This document shows positions 9,535-16,197 of a stretch of DNA of 39,410 nt, piece by piece. Below the pieces are notes generated by a model. The model saw only the letters and a program-made list of their open reading frames with translations, was not told the DNA's origin and did not search any database. This DNA comes from Alphaproteobacteria bacterium (GTDB taxonomy: Bacteria > Pseudomonadota > Alphaproteobacteria > Rs-D84): NCBI GenBank assembly GCA_017472065.1, contig JAFURB010000001.1, forward strand, positions 1 to 39,410, in the 5' to 3' direction. How positions within the stretch are numbered: position 1 is the first letter of the stretch; each line of letters begins with the position of its first letter. The position numbers were made by a program, and so were the translations under genes.

Positions 9535-9750
9535 TTTCCACCTTTTGCACAAAATCATGGACATACCATTGATTATCAGTTTGTTTAGTATTTTTTCAGG
9601 TATTAAAACCCGGCCATGTTCGATATTTTTTAACTCTCTGGGTGATATGCCAAGAATTTTTGCATACTCGGTTCGATGAATTTTTAATTGATGTCGTGCA
9701 TGTACCAGAAATTGTCCGTAATATTTTGCATCGACTAATATTATGCTCAT
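9532..9750 (-). CDS. Small XRE-like helix-turn-helix protein
   Basis: A 72-residue protein, MSIILVDAKYYGQFLVHARH... The centre (YAKILGISPRELKNIEHGRVLIP) reads as an XRE/Cro-type helix-turn-helix: recognition helix in GISPRELKNIE, followed by the short G-R-x-x-I-P turn. The longer reading frame starts five codons upstream, but those codons (ATG GAG GAT) contain the ribosome site GGAGGA, so the ATG at 9750 is the better start. A terminator in the same orientation lies 28 bases upstream, so the gene needs read-through from the sRNA-like unit or an unseen promoter. A clear paralogue, cut by the window edge, occurs at 39277-39410; the two share GIS-RELxxIExGxVLxPExIxNK. Target and role are unknown; autoregulation is usual for such small proteins. 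Confidence 0.75.
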   Translation of the reverse strand: MSIILVDAKYYGQFLVHARHQLKIHRTEYAKILGISPRELKNIEHGRVLIPEKILNKLIINGMSMILCKRWK

Positions 9751-9777
9751 TGTTTTATCCTCCATCTTTTGTTAAAC

Positions 9778-9800
9778 AAAAAACCGCACACAAGGCGGTT
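9778..9800 (-). terminator. Minus-strand terminator upstream of the XRE gene
   Basis: On the minus strand AACCGC, loop CTTGTGT, GCGGTT, then a T6 run (9783-9778). It ends the transcript that starts near 9940 and could also act as an attenuator for the XRE gene downstream. Confidence 0.75.
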
Positions 9801-9940
9801 GGAGGTTAGAAACTATTCGAATAGATAGTGCTGTTTATTTATATATATCACAGCCCCCCAACCAATGTTGGAGATGTTTTTTTGTGTCATTTCTGACAAT
9901 TCGAACGGGTTTCTACACCCCACACCAGTTACCCAATGCC
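9778..9940 (-). ncRNA. Candidate small RNA of about 160 nt
   Basis: A good promoter (TTGAAT-17-TATAAT, 9974-9946) and a good terminator (9800-9778) bracket about 160 bases of the minus strand. The interval can fold into a hairpin TGTCA-GAAA-TGACA with a GNRA tetraloop, a GCTGT/ACAGC stem, and contains a perfect palindrome CTATTCGAATAG (9813-9824). A minus-strand reading frame ending at 9813 crosses the region (44 codons from an ATG that overlaps the -10 box), but it has no ribosome site. I do not recognise the RNA; it lacks the SRP, RNase P and 6S signatures. An mRNA for a short peptide is the alternative. Confidence 0.35.
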
Positions 9941-9945
9941 CACAC

Positions 9946-9974
9946 ATTATACCGCATAAAAAATACGGATTCAA
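9946..9974 (-). promoter_or_regulatory. Predicted promoter of the candidate sRNA
   Basis: Minus strand: TTGAAT (9974-9969), 17-base spacer, TATAAT (9951-9946). Near-consensus, with no convincing coding start at the expected distance. Confidence 0.6.
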
Positions 9975-10014
9975 TACTAATATAAATAAAAGTTTATCTA
10001 AGAAACTCTTAAAG

Positions 10015-10218
10015 CCGTCACCCCGGCGTTCGGGTCCTGCAAAATTGAAAATTTTGTGGGTGATGCTAGGCCGGGGTCCATTGTATTCCACCCAGTTTCG
10101 AAATTAAGAAGAACGCAATGGATACCGGCCTTCGCCGGTATGACGATAGTGTTTAATTTTTCCACATTTGAACTTTGCACCATGCACTTTGAACTTTTAT
10201 ATAAACTTTTATTTATCA
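10015..10218. repeat. Mosaic intergenic repeat, copy A
   Basis: Contains two inverted repeats. The first is CCCCGGC (10021-10027) with GCCGGGG (10070-10076), enclosing the small hairpin CAAAATT-GAA-AATTTTG (10040-10056). The second is ATACCGGC-CTTC-GCCGGTAT (10122-10141). It is followed by TGAC-N3-AGTGTTTAATTTTT, GCACTTTGAACTTT and AACTTTTATTTATC. Copy B at 12661-12949 has the same modules with the last two in the opposite order. Part of the non-coding stretch 9801-10382; the reading frames crossing it are not considered genes. Confidence 0.75.
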
Positions 10219-10244
10219 AAACAATCATTCAAACAAAAAACACC

Positions 10245-10273
10245 TTGCCTAAAATGGCGCAATGCTGTATAAT
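10245..10273 (+). promoter_or_regulatory. Predicted promoter of the Cys-rich secreted protein gene
   Basis: TTGCCT (10245-10250), 17-base spacer, perfect TATAAT (10268-10273). It predicts a leader of about 100 bases before the GTG at 10383. Nothing else coding lies between. Confidence 0.65.
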
Positions 10274-10382
10274 ACAAGGCGTAGAGAATAAAAAATACTG
10301 CCGAATCCAATGGGACGATTTTCTTAGGCATAAATTCAATTAATTTTTTCCCGATTTTCTGCATGTTTTTACCCTCGTTTTT

Positions 10383-11294
10383 GTGCCGAATCTAATCGTC
10401 GGTTTAGTTGCGGTGGGGGTAATGTTGATAAATCTTGTGTTTACTAATACATCTTTTGCTTTGGCGAAGTTTTGTCCCGCTGCTGCATGTCCTGCTGGTG
10501 CCACTATAATGGACGCTGTTAGCAATTTGGATACAAGTTGCAGTGTGACCGATACAACGGCATGGGGGTCAGAATGTTTGCGCTATTGTTATACATGTAA
10601 GTCGGGTTATACTAAAACCGCTGTAACTTATACTAATACAGAGTGTTCTAATTCCACCACAGTATATAAGTGTGTCAGTAATTCTTCTGGTGGCGATGAT
10701 GACGACGATGACACAGGTGGCGGTTCGCATGTATTTACATGTTCAGCAAGTCCTTATGCATCAGGAATGTGTGGAACTTCGTTTGTAAATACTATTTCAA
10801 ATTGTTCTTCGTCAACATCTTATTGCTTTGGTGCGGGGGCCGTAAAAACATGTGATACATGTATGTCAGGCTACAGCAAGTCCACCAAAACCGTAAGTGT
10901 AACCGGCTGCAGTAATAAATTTTCATATAACACCTGTGTTAAAGAGACTACTAGTTGTACAACCGATGCAGATTGCGGTACATCCACGGATTGGTCTTCT
11001 GGAATTGGTGGCAGACAGTCAAAAACAACATACACGTGTGGGGTGCTTAAAACCTGTCAGACAAGTACATCATACCGTTGTGCCCCGGGATATTACGATG
11101 AAAATGGTAATGGTGAGTCAACCTCAATTCTTCAATTAGCGTGCACGGCATGTCCGTCCCCCGGCACCAGCGACGGTGGTACAAAAAATATATACAATTG
11201 CTATGTCCCAGCGGGTGTATCAATCACAGACGATACGGGTACATATGAATTTACAGAAGATTGTAGCTATAAAATGGATCTGATTTTGCCATAA
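10383..11294 (+). CDS. Secreted cysteine-rich repeat protein, function unknown
   Basis: A 303-residue protein with an N-terminal hydrophobic segment (LIVGLVAVGVMLINLVF...SFALA) that reads as a Sec signal peptide with cleavage near ALA, then an extracellular Cys-rich chain. Two copies of a module can be seen: YTCKSGYTKT...ECSN...YKCV (about 71-98) and DTCMSGYSKS...GCSN...YNTCV (about 157-188), separated by an acidic Gly/Asp linker (six Asp). Near the C-terminus CAPGYYDENGNGES...CTACPSPGT resembles the GYY-x-C-x2-CPxGT pattern of eukaryote-like Cys-rich (ephrin-receptor/GCC2) repeats. The frame opens with GTG at 10383 without a ribosome site; ATG at 10422, preceded by GGTGGGGGTA, is an alternative but would shorten the signal peptide. 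Codon use is less TTG/CCA-biased than in neighbours. A surface or cell-cell contact role is inference only. Confidence 0.7.
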   Translation: MPNLIVGLVAVGVMLINLVFTNTSFALAKFCPAAACPAGATIMDAVSNLDTSCSVTDTTAWGSECLRYCYTCKSGYTKTAVTYTNTECSNSTTVYKCVSNSSGGDDDDDDTGGGSHVFTCSASPYASGMCGTSFVNTISNCSSSTSYCFGAGAVKTCDTCMSGYSKSTKTVSVTGCSNKFSYNTCVKETTSCTTDADCGTSTDWSSGIGGRQSKTTYTCGVLKTCQTSTSYRCAPGYYDENGNGESTSILQLACTACPSPGTSDGGTKNIYNCYVPAGVSITDDTGTYEFTEDCSYKMDLILP

Positions 11295-11322
11295 AACTGT
11301 ATGTTGGTCGATTTAGTGTTCT

Positions 11323-11349
11323 AAAAAATCCCCCATCTGGGGGATTTTT
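11323..11349. terminator. Bidirectional terminator, Cys-rich gene / mraZ
   Basis: AAAAAATCCCCC, loop ATCT, GGGGGATTTTT between two convergent genes; the mraZ stop codon overlaps its T-tract. Confidence 0.85.
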
Positions 11350-11797
11350 ATAAAGAAATTTTCAGGTTAGGGCGCGTTGTACGCAGATTGCTAAGTGACT
11401 TTTCCTGGGCTGCGCGAAATGCGTCTGGATTCCAGATTTGAAAACTGTTCCCGCGGCCAACGAATACGGCGCGGTCTGTGATGCCGGCATGTGCCAGTAA
11501 TTCCGCTGGGATAACAATGCGACCGGTTACATCAAATGTTAATGGGCGCGCATCTGCGAACAGCATTGCGGTCACATCGTCTGTCTGGCTGTCAAAAATG
11601 CCCATTTGATCGGTTGCAGATGCCATTTGTTCCATACGTGACATGGAAAACCCTTCGATACAGTTGTTTGTAAAAGAACGAAATAAAACAACGCCTGCGA
11701 ATTTTTCATTTGCGACCGAAGCCCGGAAAGATGCCGGCACCGAAATGCGTCCCTTGGTATCCAAACGATTTTCATAAGATGAGAGAAACAATGACAT
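11348..11797 (-). CDS. mraZ: Transcriptional regulator MraZ, orphan copy
   Basis: MraZ is an AbrB/SpoVT-fold DNA-binding protein that in most bacteria is the first gene of the dcw (division and cell wall) cluster and represses it. The 149-residue product has the two typical half-domains: FLSSYENRLDTKGRISVPASFR at the start and FDVTGRIVIPAELLAHAGI about residue 85. The longer frame to 11869 is rejected because the predicted promoter places transcription start near 11853 and because MS-x-FLS is the family N-terminus; ATG at 11815 is a weaker alternative. AAGAAG precedes the chosen ATG. No mraW/rsmH or ftsL follows: the gene ends in a terminator, so here MraZ is separated from the dcw genes and must act in trans. 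Confidence 0.9.
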   Translation of the reverse strand: MSLFLSSYENRLDTKGRISVPASFRASVANEKFAGVVLFRSFTNNCIEGFSMSRMEQMASATDQMGIFDSQTDDVTAMLFADARPLTFDVTGRIVIPAELLAHAGITDRAVFVGRGNSFQIWNPDAFRAAQEKSLSNLRTTRPNLKISL

Positions 11798-11859
11798 TTC
11801 GCTTCTTGTGTTCATTTTGGGGCGCGCCCCAGTGTTAGTCTTTCCGTCTTCGTAATTGA

Positions 11860-11888
11860 AATTTAGCACGGGGATTTATGGTTGTCAA
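11860..11888 (-). promoter_or_regulatory. Predicted mraZ promoter with flanking repeats
   Basis: Minus strand TTGACA (11888-11883), 17-base spacer, TAAATT (11865-11860) with an extended TGC before it. On the plus strand GGGATTTATGG (11871-11881, inside the spacer) recurs as GGGATTTTATGG at 11911-11922, 40 bases upstream. These are candidate binding sites for MraZ or another regulator. The leader also holds the perfect palindrome GGGGCGCGCCCC (11819-11830). Confidence 0.6.
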
Positions 11889-11980
11889 TGACAAAGTGTA
11901 GTTATTTTGTGGGATTTTATGGTCTAGAATACAAAAAATTAAAAAAATGAAAATAAAATTAAAATAAATGTATTTTGTAC

Positions 11981-12010
11981 TTGACCTGCGATTCGTTTTT
12001 GTTCTAAGAT
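11981..12010 (+). promoter_or_regulatory. Predicted promoter of the 111-residue protein gene
   Basis: TTGACC (11981-11986), 18-base spacer, TAAGAT (12005-12010). It gives an unusually long leader of about 170 bases holding a 14-base palindrome AAAATTCGAATTTT (12101-12114) and two direct repeats TGTAAATAC (12114-12122 and 12126-12134). The rest of the 11798-12189 gap is AT-rich and holds no gene. Confidence 0.5.
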
Positions 12011-12189
12011 GTTTGTATAGACAAGGGAAAAAGAAATAAAAGGCCCAGAAAACCGCATAAAAACCGGAATTCTGCAAAAAAACAAAACAAAGGAAAAAAT
12101 AAAATTCGAATTTTGTAAATACTTATGTAAATACACAATTGGAATTAATTTTTGCCACAACCGCATCCCAAGGAAGGAGGGGAACGCAC

Positions 12190-12525
12190 ATGACAAAAAA
12201 TATCAAAGAAATTATGATTGCCTTGAACCAAGTTTTAACAACAACAGTTTGGGTGAACGAAGATCGTCAAATTGTATCATTGGCTGATGAATTAAAGATT
12301 GGCAAAAATAACGCCCCACGTTCTATCGAAGATTTGGCACGTGCATCTTTGGTTGGTGCATATGTGTCACTGCAAATCCGTACAGATAATTTTGATGTTG
12401 CCGCAGAAAGCATGGATACCAAGGCATTGGCACTGCGTGTCAAAGAAATGGTCTTTGCCGAAGCGAAAAAGGTTATGGATGCATCAAATGTATCTGAAAA
12501 CGCACATGTTGCAATGGCGGCATAA
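12190..12525 (+). CDS. Small unknown protein, probably well expressed
   Basis: A 111-residue soluble protein, MTKNIKEIMIALNQVL..., with no signal peptide or membrane segment. I do not recognise a family. The sequence is mainly helical in character: an N-terminal amphipathic helix, a basic turn (KIGKNNAPRS), then helices DLARASLVGAYVSLQIR and TKALALRVKEMVFAEAKKVMD. The start is fixed by the very strong ribosome site AGGAAGGAGG (12171-12180), nine bases before the ATG; the longer frame from 12139 would place this site inside the gene. Codon use is the TTG/CCA-rich style of the housekeeping genes, which together with the ribosome site suggests abundant product. It stands alone, with its own promoter and terminator. 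Confidence 0.8.
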   Translation: MTKNIKEIMIALNQVLTTTVWVNEDRQIVSLADELKIGKNNAPRSIEDLARASLVGAYVSLQIRTDNFDVAAESMDTKALALRVKEMVFAEAKKVMDASNVSENAHVAMAA

Positions 12526-12605
12526 TTCCCCAGTGCAGATATTTCTGGGCAAAATTATGTGCTGTTGACCTGTGTACAGTTTCCGGCTACCGGAAGGAAG
12601 GGAGC

Positions 12606-12646
12606 CACCGTCGGTTCGCGAGTAATCGCCCGGCGGTGATTTTTTT
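12606..12646 (+). terminator. Terminator after the 111-residue protein gene
   Basis: CACCGTCGG (12606-12614) pairs with CCGGCGGTG (12630-12638) with one G-T pair, followed by A and seven T. Upstream, within 12533-12605, further stems are possible: CCCAG/CTGGG and TTCCGG-CTA-CCGGAA followed by the purine run GGAAGGGAGCC. Confidence 0.75.
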
Positions 12647-12660
12647 ATGACAAATAAAAG

Positions 12661-12949
12661 TTTAGCGCAGTAAGTCCCAACAAAATTTTGCAAAAATTTT
12701 GTCATCCCGTGGCGTATCGGGCCCCGAAAAATTCTTTTGAATTTTTTGGGTGATGGTGACCACGGGACCCAGGTCATATTTCCTTTTTTTTATTTGCTTT
12801 CACCTAGATTCCGGGGTCAAGCCCCGGAATGACAAAAGTGTTTAATTTTTTCTATAACTGCGCTCTGAAAACTCAACTAAACTTTTATTTATCTAAGTAT
12901 TAATTAATAGAATCCACAATTGCACTTTGCACTATGCACTTTGAACTTT
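12661..12949. repeat. Mosaic intergenic repeat, copy B
   Basis: Same family as copy A at 10015-10218. Inverted repeats CCCGTGG (12706-12712) with CCACGGG (12760-12766), enclosing AAAAATTC/GAATTTTT, and ATTCCGGGG-TCAAG-CCCCGGAAT (12808-12830), then TGAC-N3-AGTGTTTAATTTTT, AACTTTTATTTATC and GCACTTTGAACTTT. The stems differ in bases from copy A but remain perfectly paired, which points to selection on, or formation by, the palindrome. With the terminators at both ends it fills the 12526-12976 gap. Confidence 0.75.
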
Positions 12950-12950
12950 G

Positions 12951-12978
12951 AAAAAATCCCCCGGGCGGGGGATTTTTT
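12951..12978. terminator. Terminator of the 82-residue membrane protein gene
   Basis: AAAAAATCCCCC, loop GGGC, GGGGGATTTTTT; overlaps the stop codon of the minus-strand gene. Confidence 0.8.
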
Positions 12979-13225
12979 AACGGCGACGGTTATGTCCGCC
13001 GAAATTGCCGTGTTGTGCGCTGTTGCTGGAACGTTTTGATAAATAACGTGCCGCAATCAGTACCAGCCATTCCAGTGACAATACCGCCAGGCCCATGAAT
13101 TTAACATTTAATTCTGTACCGAAATTACCCATGCATGCGATAACCCATACCAATTGGGCAATAAAAGAAATGTATAAAACACCGAATATGCCGGTAAAGA
13201 ATACTTTTTTTATTTTTCCAAACAT
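12977..13225 (-). CDS. Small two-helix membrane protein, unknown
   Basis: An 82-residue protein with two hydrophobic segments: about 8-31 (VFFTGIFGVLYISFIAQLVWVIA) and about 44-60 (GLAVLSLEWLVLIAARY), followed by a basic, Ser/Asn-rich tail ending HNRRR. The basic N-terminus (MFGKIKK) and basic tail suggest both ends lie in the cytoplasm. AAGGACATAAA before the ATG is an acceptable ribosome site. It lies directly downstream of the tmRNA gene on the same strand, and its expression could come from read-through of that terminator, as no separate promoter is obvious. No family recognised. Confidence 0.7.
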   Translation of the reverse strand: MFGKIKKVFFTGIFGVLYISFIAQLVWVIACMGNFGTELNVKFMGLAVLSLEWLVLIAARYLSKRSSNSAQHGNFGGHNRRR

Positions 13226-13262
13226 TTTATGTCCTTATGTTCCGTTTTATATAAATTAAAAT

Positions 13263-13290
13263 GCCGGGTTTCTGGTGCCATGTACCCGGC
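13263..13290 (-). terminator. ssrA terminator
   Basis: Minus strand GCCGGGT (13290-13284), 14-base loop, ACCCGGC (13269-13263), followed by ATTTTAATTTAT. Confidence 0.7.
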
Positions 13291-13351
13291 GAACACCGCA
13301 ATTGCTTAAACGAATACGGTCAACAATCGCCAACCATATCCAACGCCATCA

Positions 13352-13390
13352 TTAGGCAGCCATTGCAAGGCGAACATTGTCGTTCGCAGC
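13352..13390 (-). other. tmRNA tag reading frame (AANDNVRLAMAA)
   Basis: Resume codon GCT or GCG (13390-13385), then AAC GAC AAT GTT CGC CTT GCA ATG GCT GCC and stop TAA at 13354-13352. The AANDN start and the hydrophobic AMAA end fit alphaproteobacterial tags (typically AANDN...ALAA) read by ClpXP; the middle VRL, with an Arg, is unusual. Confidence 0.9.
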
Positions 13391-13607
13391 GATTCTATCG
13401 CCATTCAGTTTTTAGTCGGCTTTTAACGACGCCATGTCGGATTCACCCGATTTGTCTTTCATCACCTGTCGAATCTATGTCAGCCCCATAACTAAATATG
13501 ACCAAAAATCATATCAAGTAATGGTGGAGCTGTGGGGTACCGCCCCCCAGTCCAAAATGACTATTGCACAATGGATTCAGAATCATCATCGCATGCGCGA
13601 CCCCAAG

Positions 13608-13636
13608 ATTATAGTCTTTTAGACTGGAAATTGCAA
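13608..13636 (-). promoter_or_regulatory. ssrA promoter, back to back with obgE
   Basis: Minus strand TTGCAA (13636-13631), 17-base spacer, perfect TATAAT (13613-13608). TTGCAA is its own reverse complement. A plus-strand TATAAT at 13647-13652, probably for obgE, lies 10 bases beyond it, so both polymerases would compete for the same 45 bases. Confidence 0.8.
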
Positions 13637-13668
13637 GTTTTTACATTATAATGATTCAAAAGGTATAA

Positions 13669-15163
<1,495 letters not shown>

Positions 15164-15167
15164 ATTT

Positions 15168-15196
15168 TTGCTTTTGTGTATCTTCTCTGCTAAAAT
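15168..15196 (+). promoter_or_regulatory. Predicted rubrerythrin promoter
   Basis: TTGCTT (15168-15173), 17-base spacer ending in TGC, TAAAAT (15191-15196), about 32 bases before a strong AAAGGAG ribosome site. Confidence 0.65.
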
Positions 15197-15235
15197 TTGG
15201 TTCATAAACACTAAATCACAAAGGAGAAGTACACA

Positions 15236-15859
15236 ATGGTATCATTAAAAGGTACACAGACAGAAAAAAATCTGTTAATTGCATTCGCCGGTGAATCCCA
15301 GGCGCGTAATCGTTATACTTTCTATGCATCTGCCGCAAAAAAAGAAGGTTACCAGGCAATTTCTAAAATCTTTCTGGAAACCGCCGATCAGGAAAAAGAA
15401 CATGCATCGCGTTTGTTCAAATTCTTAGAAGGTGGCGATTTAGAAATCACTGCATCTTTCCCAGCCGGCAAGATTGGCACAACATTGGAAAATTTACAGG
15501 CCGCTGCATATGGTGAACACGAAGAAAACACAGAAATGTATCCAAAGTTTGCACAAATTGCTGCCCAAGAAGGTTTCCCAGCAATCGCAGAAATTCTGAA
15601 AAACATCGGTTTGGCCGAACGTTATCATGAATCGCGTTTCCGCGCATTGGCCGATGCAATCGAAGATGGTACATTGTTCAAACAGGATAACATCGTTATG
15701 TGGCGTTGTACAAACTGTGGCATGTGGCACATTGGTACAGATGCACCATCTGTATGTCCGGCCTGTTTGCATGACCGGGGATACTTTATCAGCGAAGGCA
15801 CAACATCGCGTTGTGACACGAACGAAGGGTTCTGTGAATACACGATTATCGAAGACTAA
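15236..15859 (+). CDS. Rubrerythrin
   Basis: Non-heme diiron peroxidase that reduces hydrogen peroxide in the cytoplasm of anaerobes and microaerophiles. 207 residues. The N-terminal four-helix ferritin-like domain shows the diiron ligand motifs FAGESQARNRY (Glu20), ADQEKEHA (ExxH), YGEHEENTEMYP and AERYHESRFR (Glu and ExxH). The C-terminal rubredoxin-like domain binds one Fe through CTNCG (about 158-162) and CPAC (about 175-178). The domain order is the classical rubrerythrin one. The gene has its own promoter, a strong AAAGGAG ribosome site and a terminator. With Fe-SOD elsewhere in the window it makes a simple oxidative-stress defence: superoxide to peroxide to water. Confidence 0.95.
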   Translation: MVSLKGTQTEKNLLIAFAGESQARNRYTFYASAAKKEGYQAISKIFLETADQEKEHASRLFKFLEGGDLEITASFPAGKIGTTLENLQAAAYGEHEENTEMYPKFAQIAAQEGFPAIAEILKNIGLAERYHESRFRALADAIEDGTLFKQDNIVMWRCTNCGMWHIGTDAPSVCPACLHDRGYFISEGTTSRCDTNEGFCEYTIIED

Positions 15860-15867
15860 TAAATGTC

Positions 15868-15898
15868 AAAAAAAATCCCGCGATTGCGGGATTTTTTT
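15868..15898. terminator. Bidirectional terminator, rubrerythrin / ihfA
   Basis: A8, T, CCCGC-GATT-GCGGG, A, T7 between convergent genes. Confidence 0.88.
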
Positions 15899-16184
15899 AT
15901 TTCTTGGCGACACGATTTCTAAATTCTGTGCTGGGGCGAAATGTTACAACATTGCGTGCTGTGATTACCGCTGGTTCGCCTGTCTTTGGGTTGCGACCCA
16001 TGCGTGCATTTTTTTCCAAAATTTTGAAAGTGCCAAATCCGGCAAATTTAACTTCTTCGCCGTTGACCAATGCTTCGCTGATTTCATCAAATATTACATC
16101 GACTAATTTGTATGCGTCCGCCGATGTTAAACCAAATTTTTCGCGCAGTCTGTCTGCAAAATCACTTCTTGTTATTGTTGCCAT
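15897..16184 (-). CDS. ihfA: Integration host factor alpha subunit (HU/IHF family)
   Basis: DNA-bending nucleoid protein of 95 residues. The N-terminal helices (MATITRSDFADRLREKFGLTSADAYKLVDVIFDEI) and the beta-arm core GFGTFKILEKNARMGRNPKTGEPAVITARNVVTFRPS carry the family signature, with the intercalating Pro in RNPKTGE. The assignment to IHF-alpha rather than HU rests on the genomic position: fabH directly upstream with a 13-base gap, as in many Alphaproteobacteria. GGGTGAAAAA precedes the ATG. IHF works as a heterodimer; the beta partner is not in the window. Confidence 0.85.
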   Translation of the reverse strand: MATITRSDFADRLREKFGLTSADAYKLVDVIFDEISEALVNGEEVKFAGFGTFKILEKNARMGRNPKTGEPAVITARNVVTFRPSTEFRNRVAKK

Positions 16185-16197
16185 TTTTTCACCCTTA

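Larger units (their letters stand above)
13262..13601 (-). ncRNA. ssrA: tmRNA, circularly permuted (two-piece) alphaproteobacterial type
   Basis: tmRNA rescues stalled ribosomes by acting as tRNA-Ala and as a short mRNA for a degradation tag. On the minus strand the order is acceptor piece, spacer, coding piece. The acceptor piece (about 13601-13522) ends in GGACTGGGG, T-loop GGCGGTA, CCCCA, then AGCTCC-A-CCA. A 34-base spacer (13521-13488) follows, to be removed. The coding piece starts at 13487 with GGGGCT, which pairs with AGCTCC of the acceptor end, and the hallmark GATTCGACAGG. The tag frame reads AANDNVRLAMAA then TAA (13390-13352). A promoter (TTGCAA-17-TATAAT) starts it and a terminator hairpin ends it. 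The T-loop is not the usual TTCxAxT. Exact processed ends of both pieces cannot be read from the sequence. Confidence 0.95.

Noticed and set aside
9813-10091. 92-codon minus-strand frame through the repeat region
   Set aside because: Its upstream half is repeat copy A and its ATG has no ribosome site; the downstream half is better explained as the candidate sRNA, though a short peptide cannot be fully excluded.
10021-10141. CRISPR-like repeats
   Set aside because: Only inverted repeats, with no regularly spaced direct repeats and no cas genes in the window.
10056-10343. 95-codon plus-strand frame
   Set aside because: Made of repeat copy A and the promoter region; not a gene.
12526-12646. 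Calling the region an SRP RNA outright
   Set aside because: The purine motif is similar, but the conserved GTCAGG side of the SRP loop is missing, so it is kept as a finding only.
12484-12777. 97-codon minus-strand frame
   Set aside because: Crosses a terminator and repeat copy B in antisense; chance frame.
13261-13622. Two plus-strand open frames (76 and 62 codons) before obgE
   Set aside because: They are the antisense of the tmRNA gene; no ribosome site and no protein-like composition.
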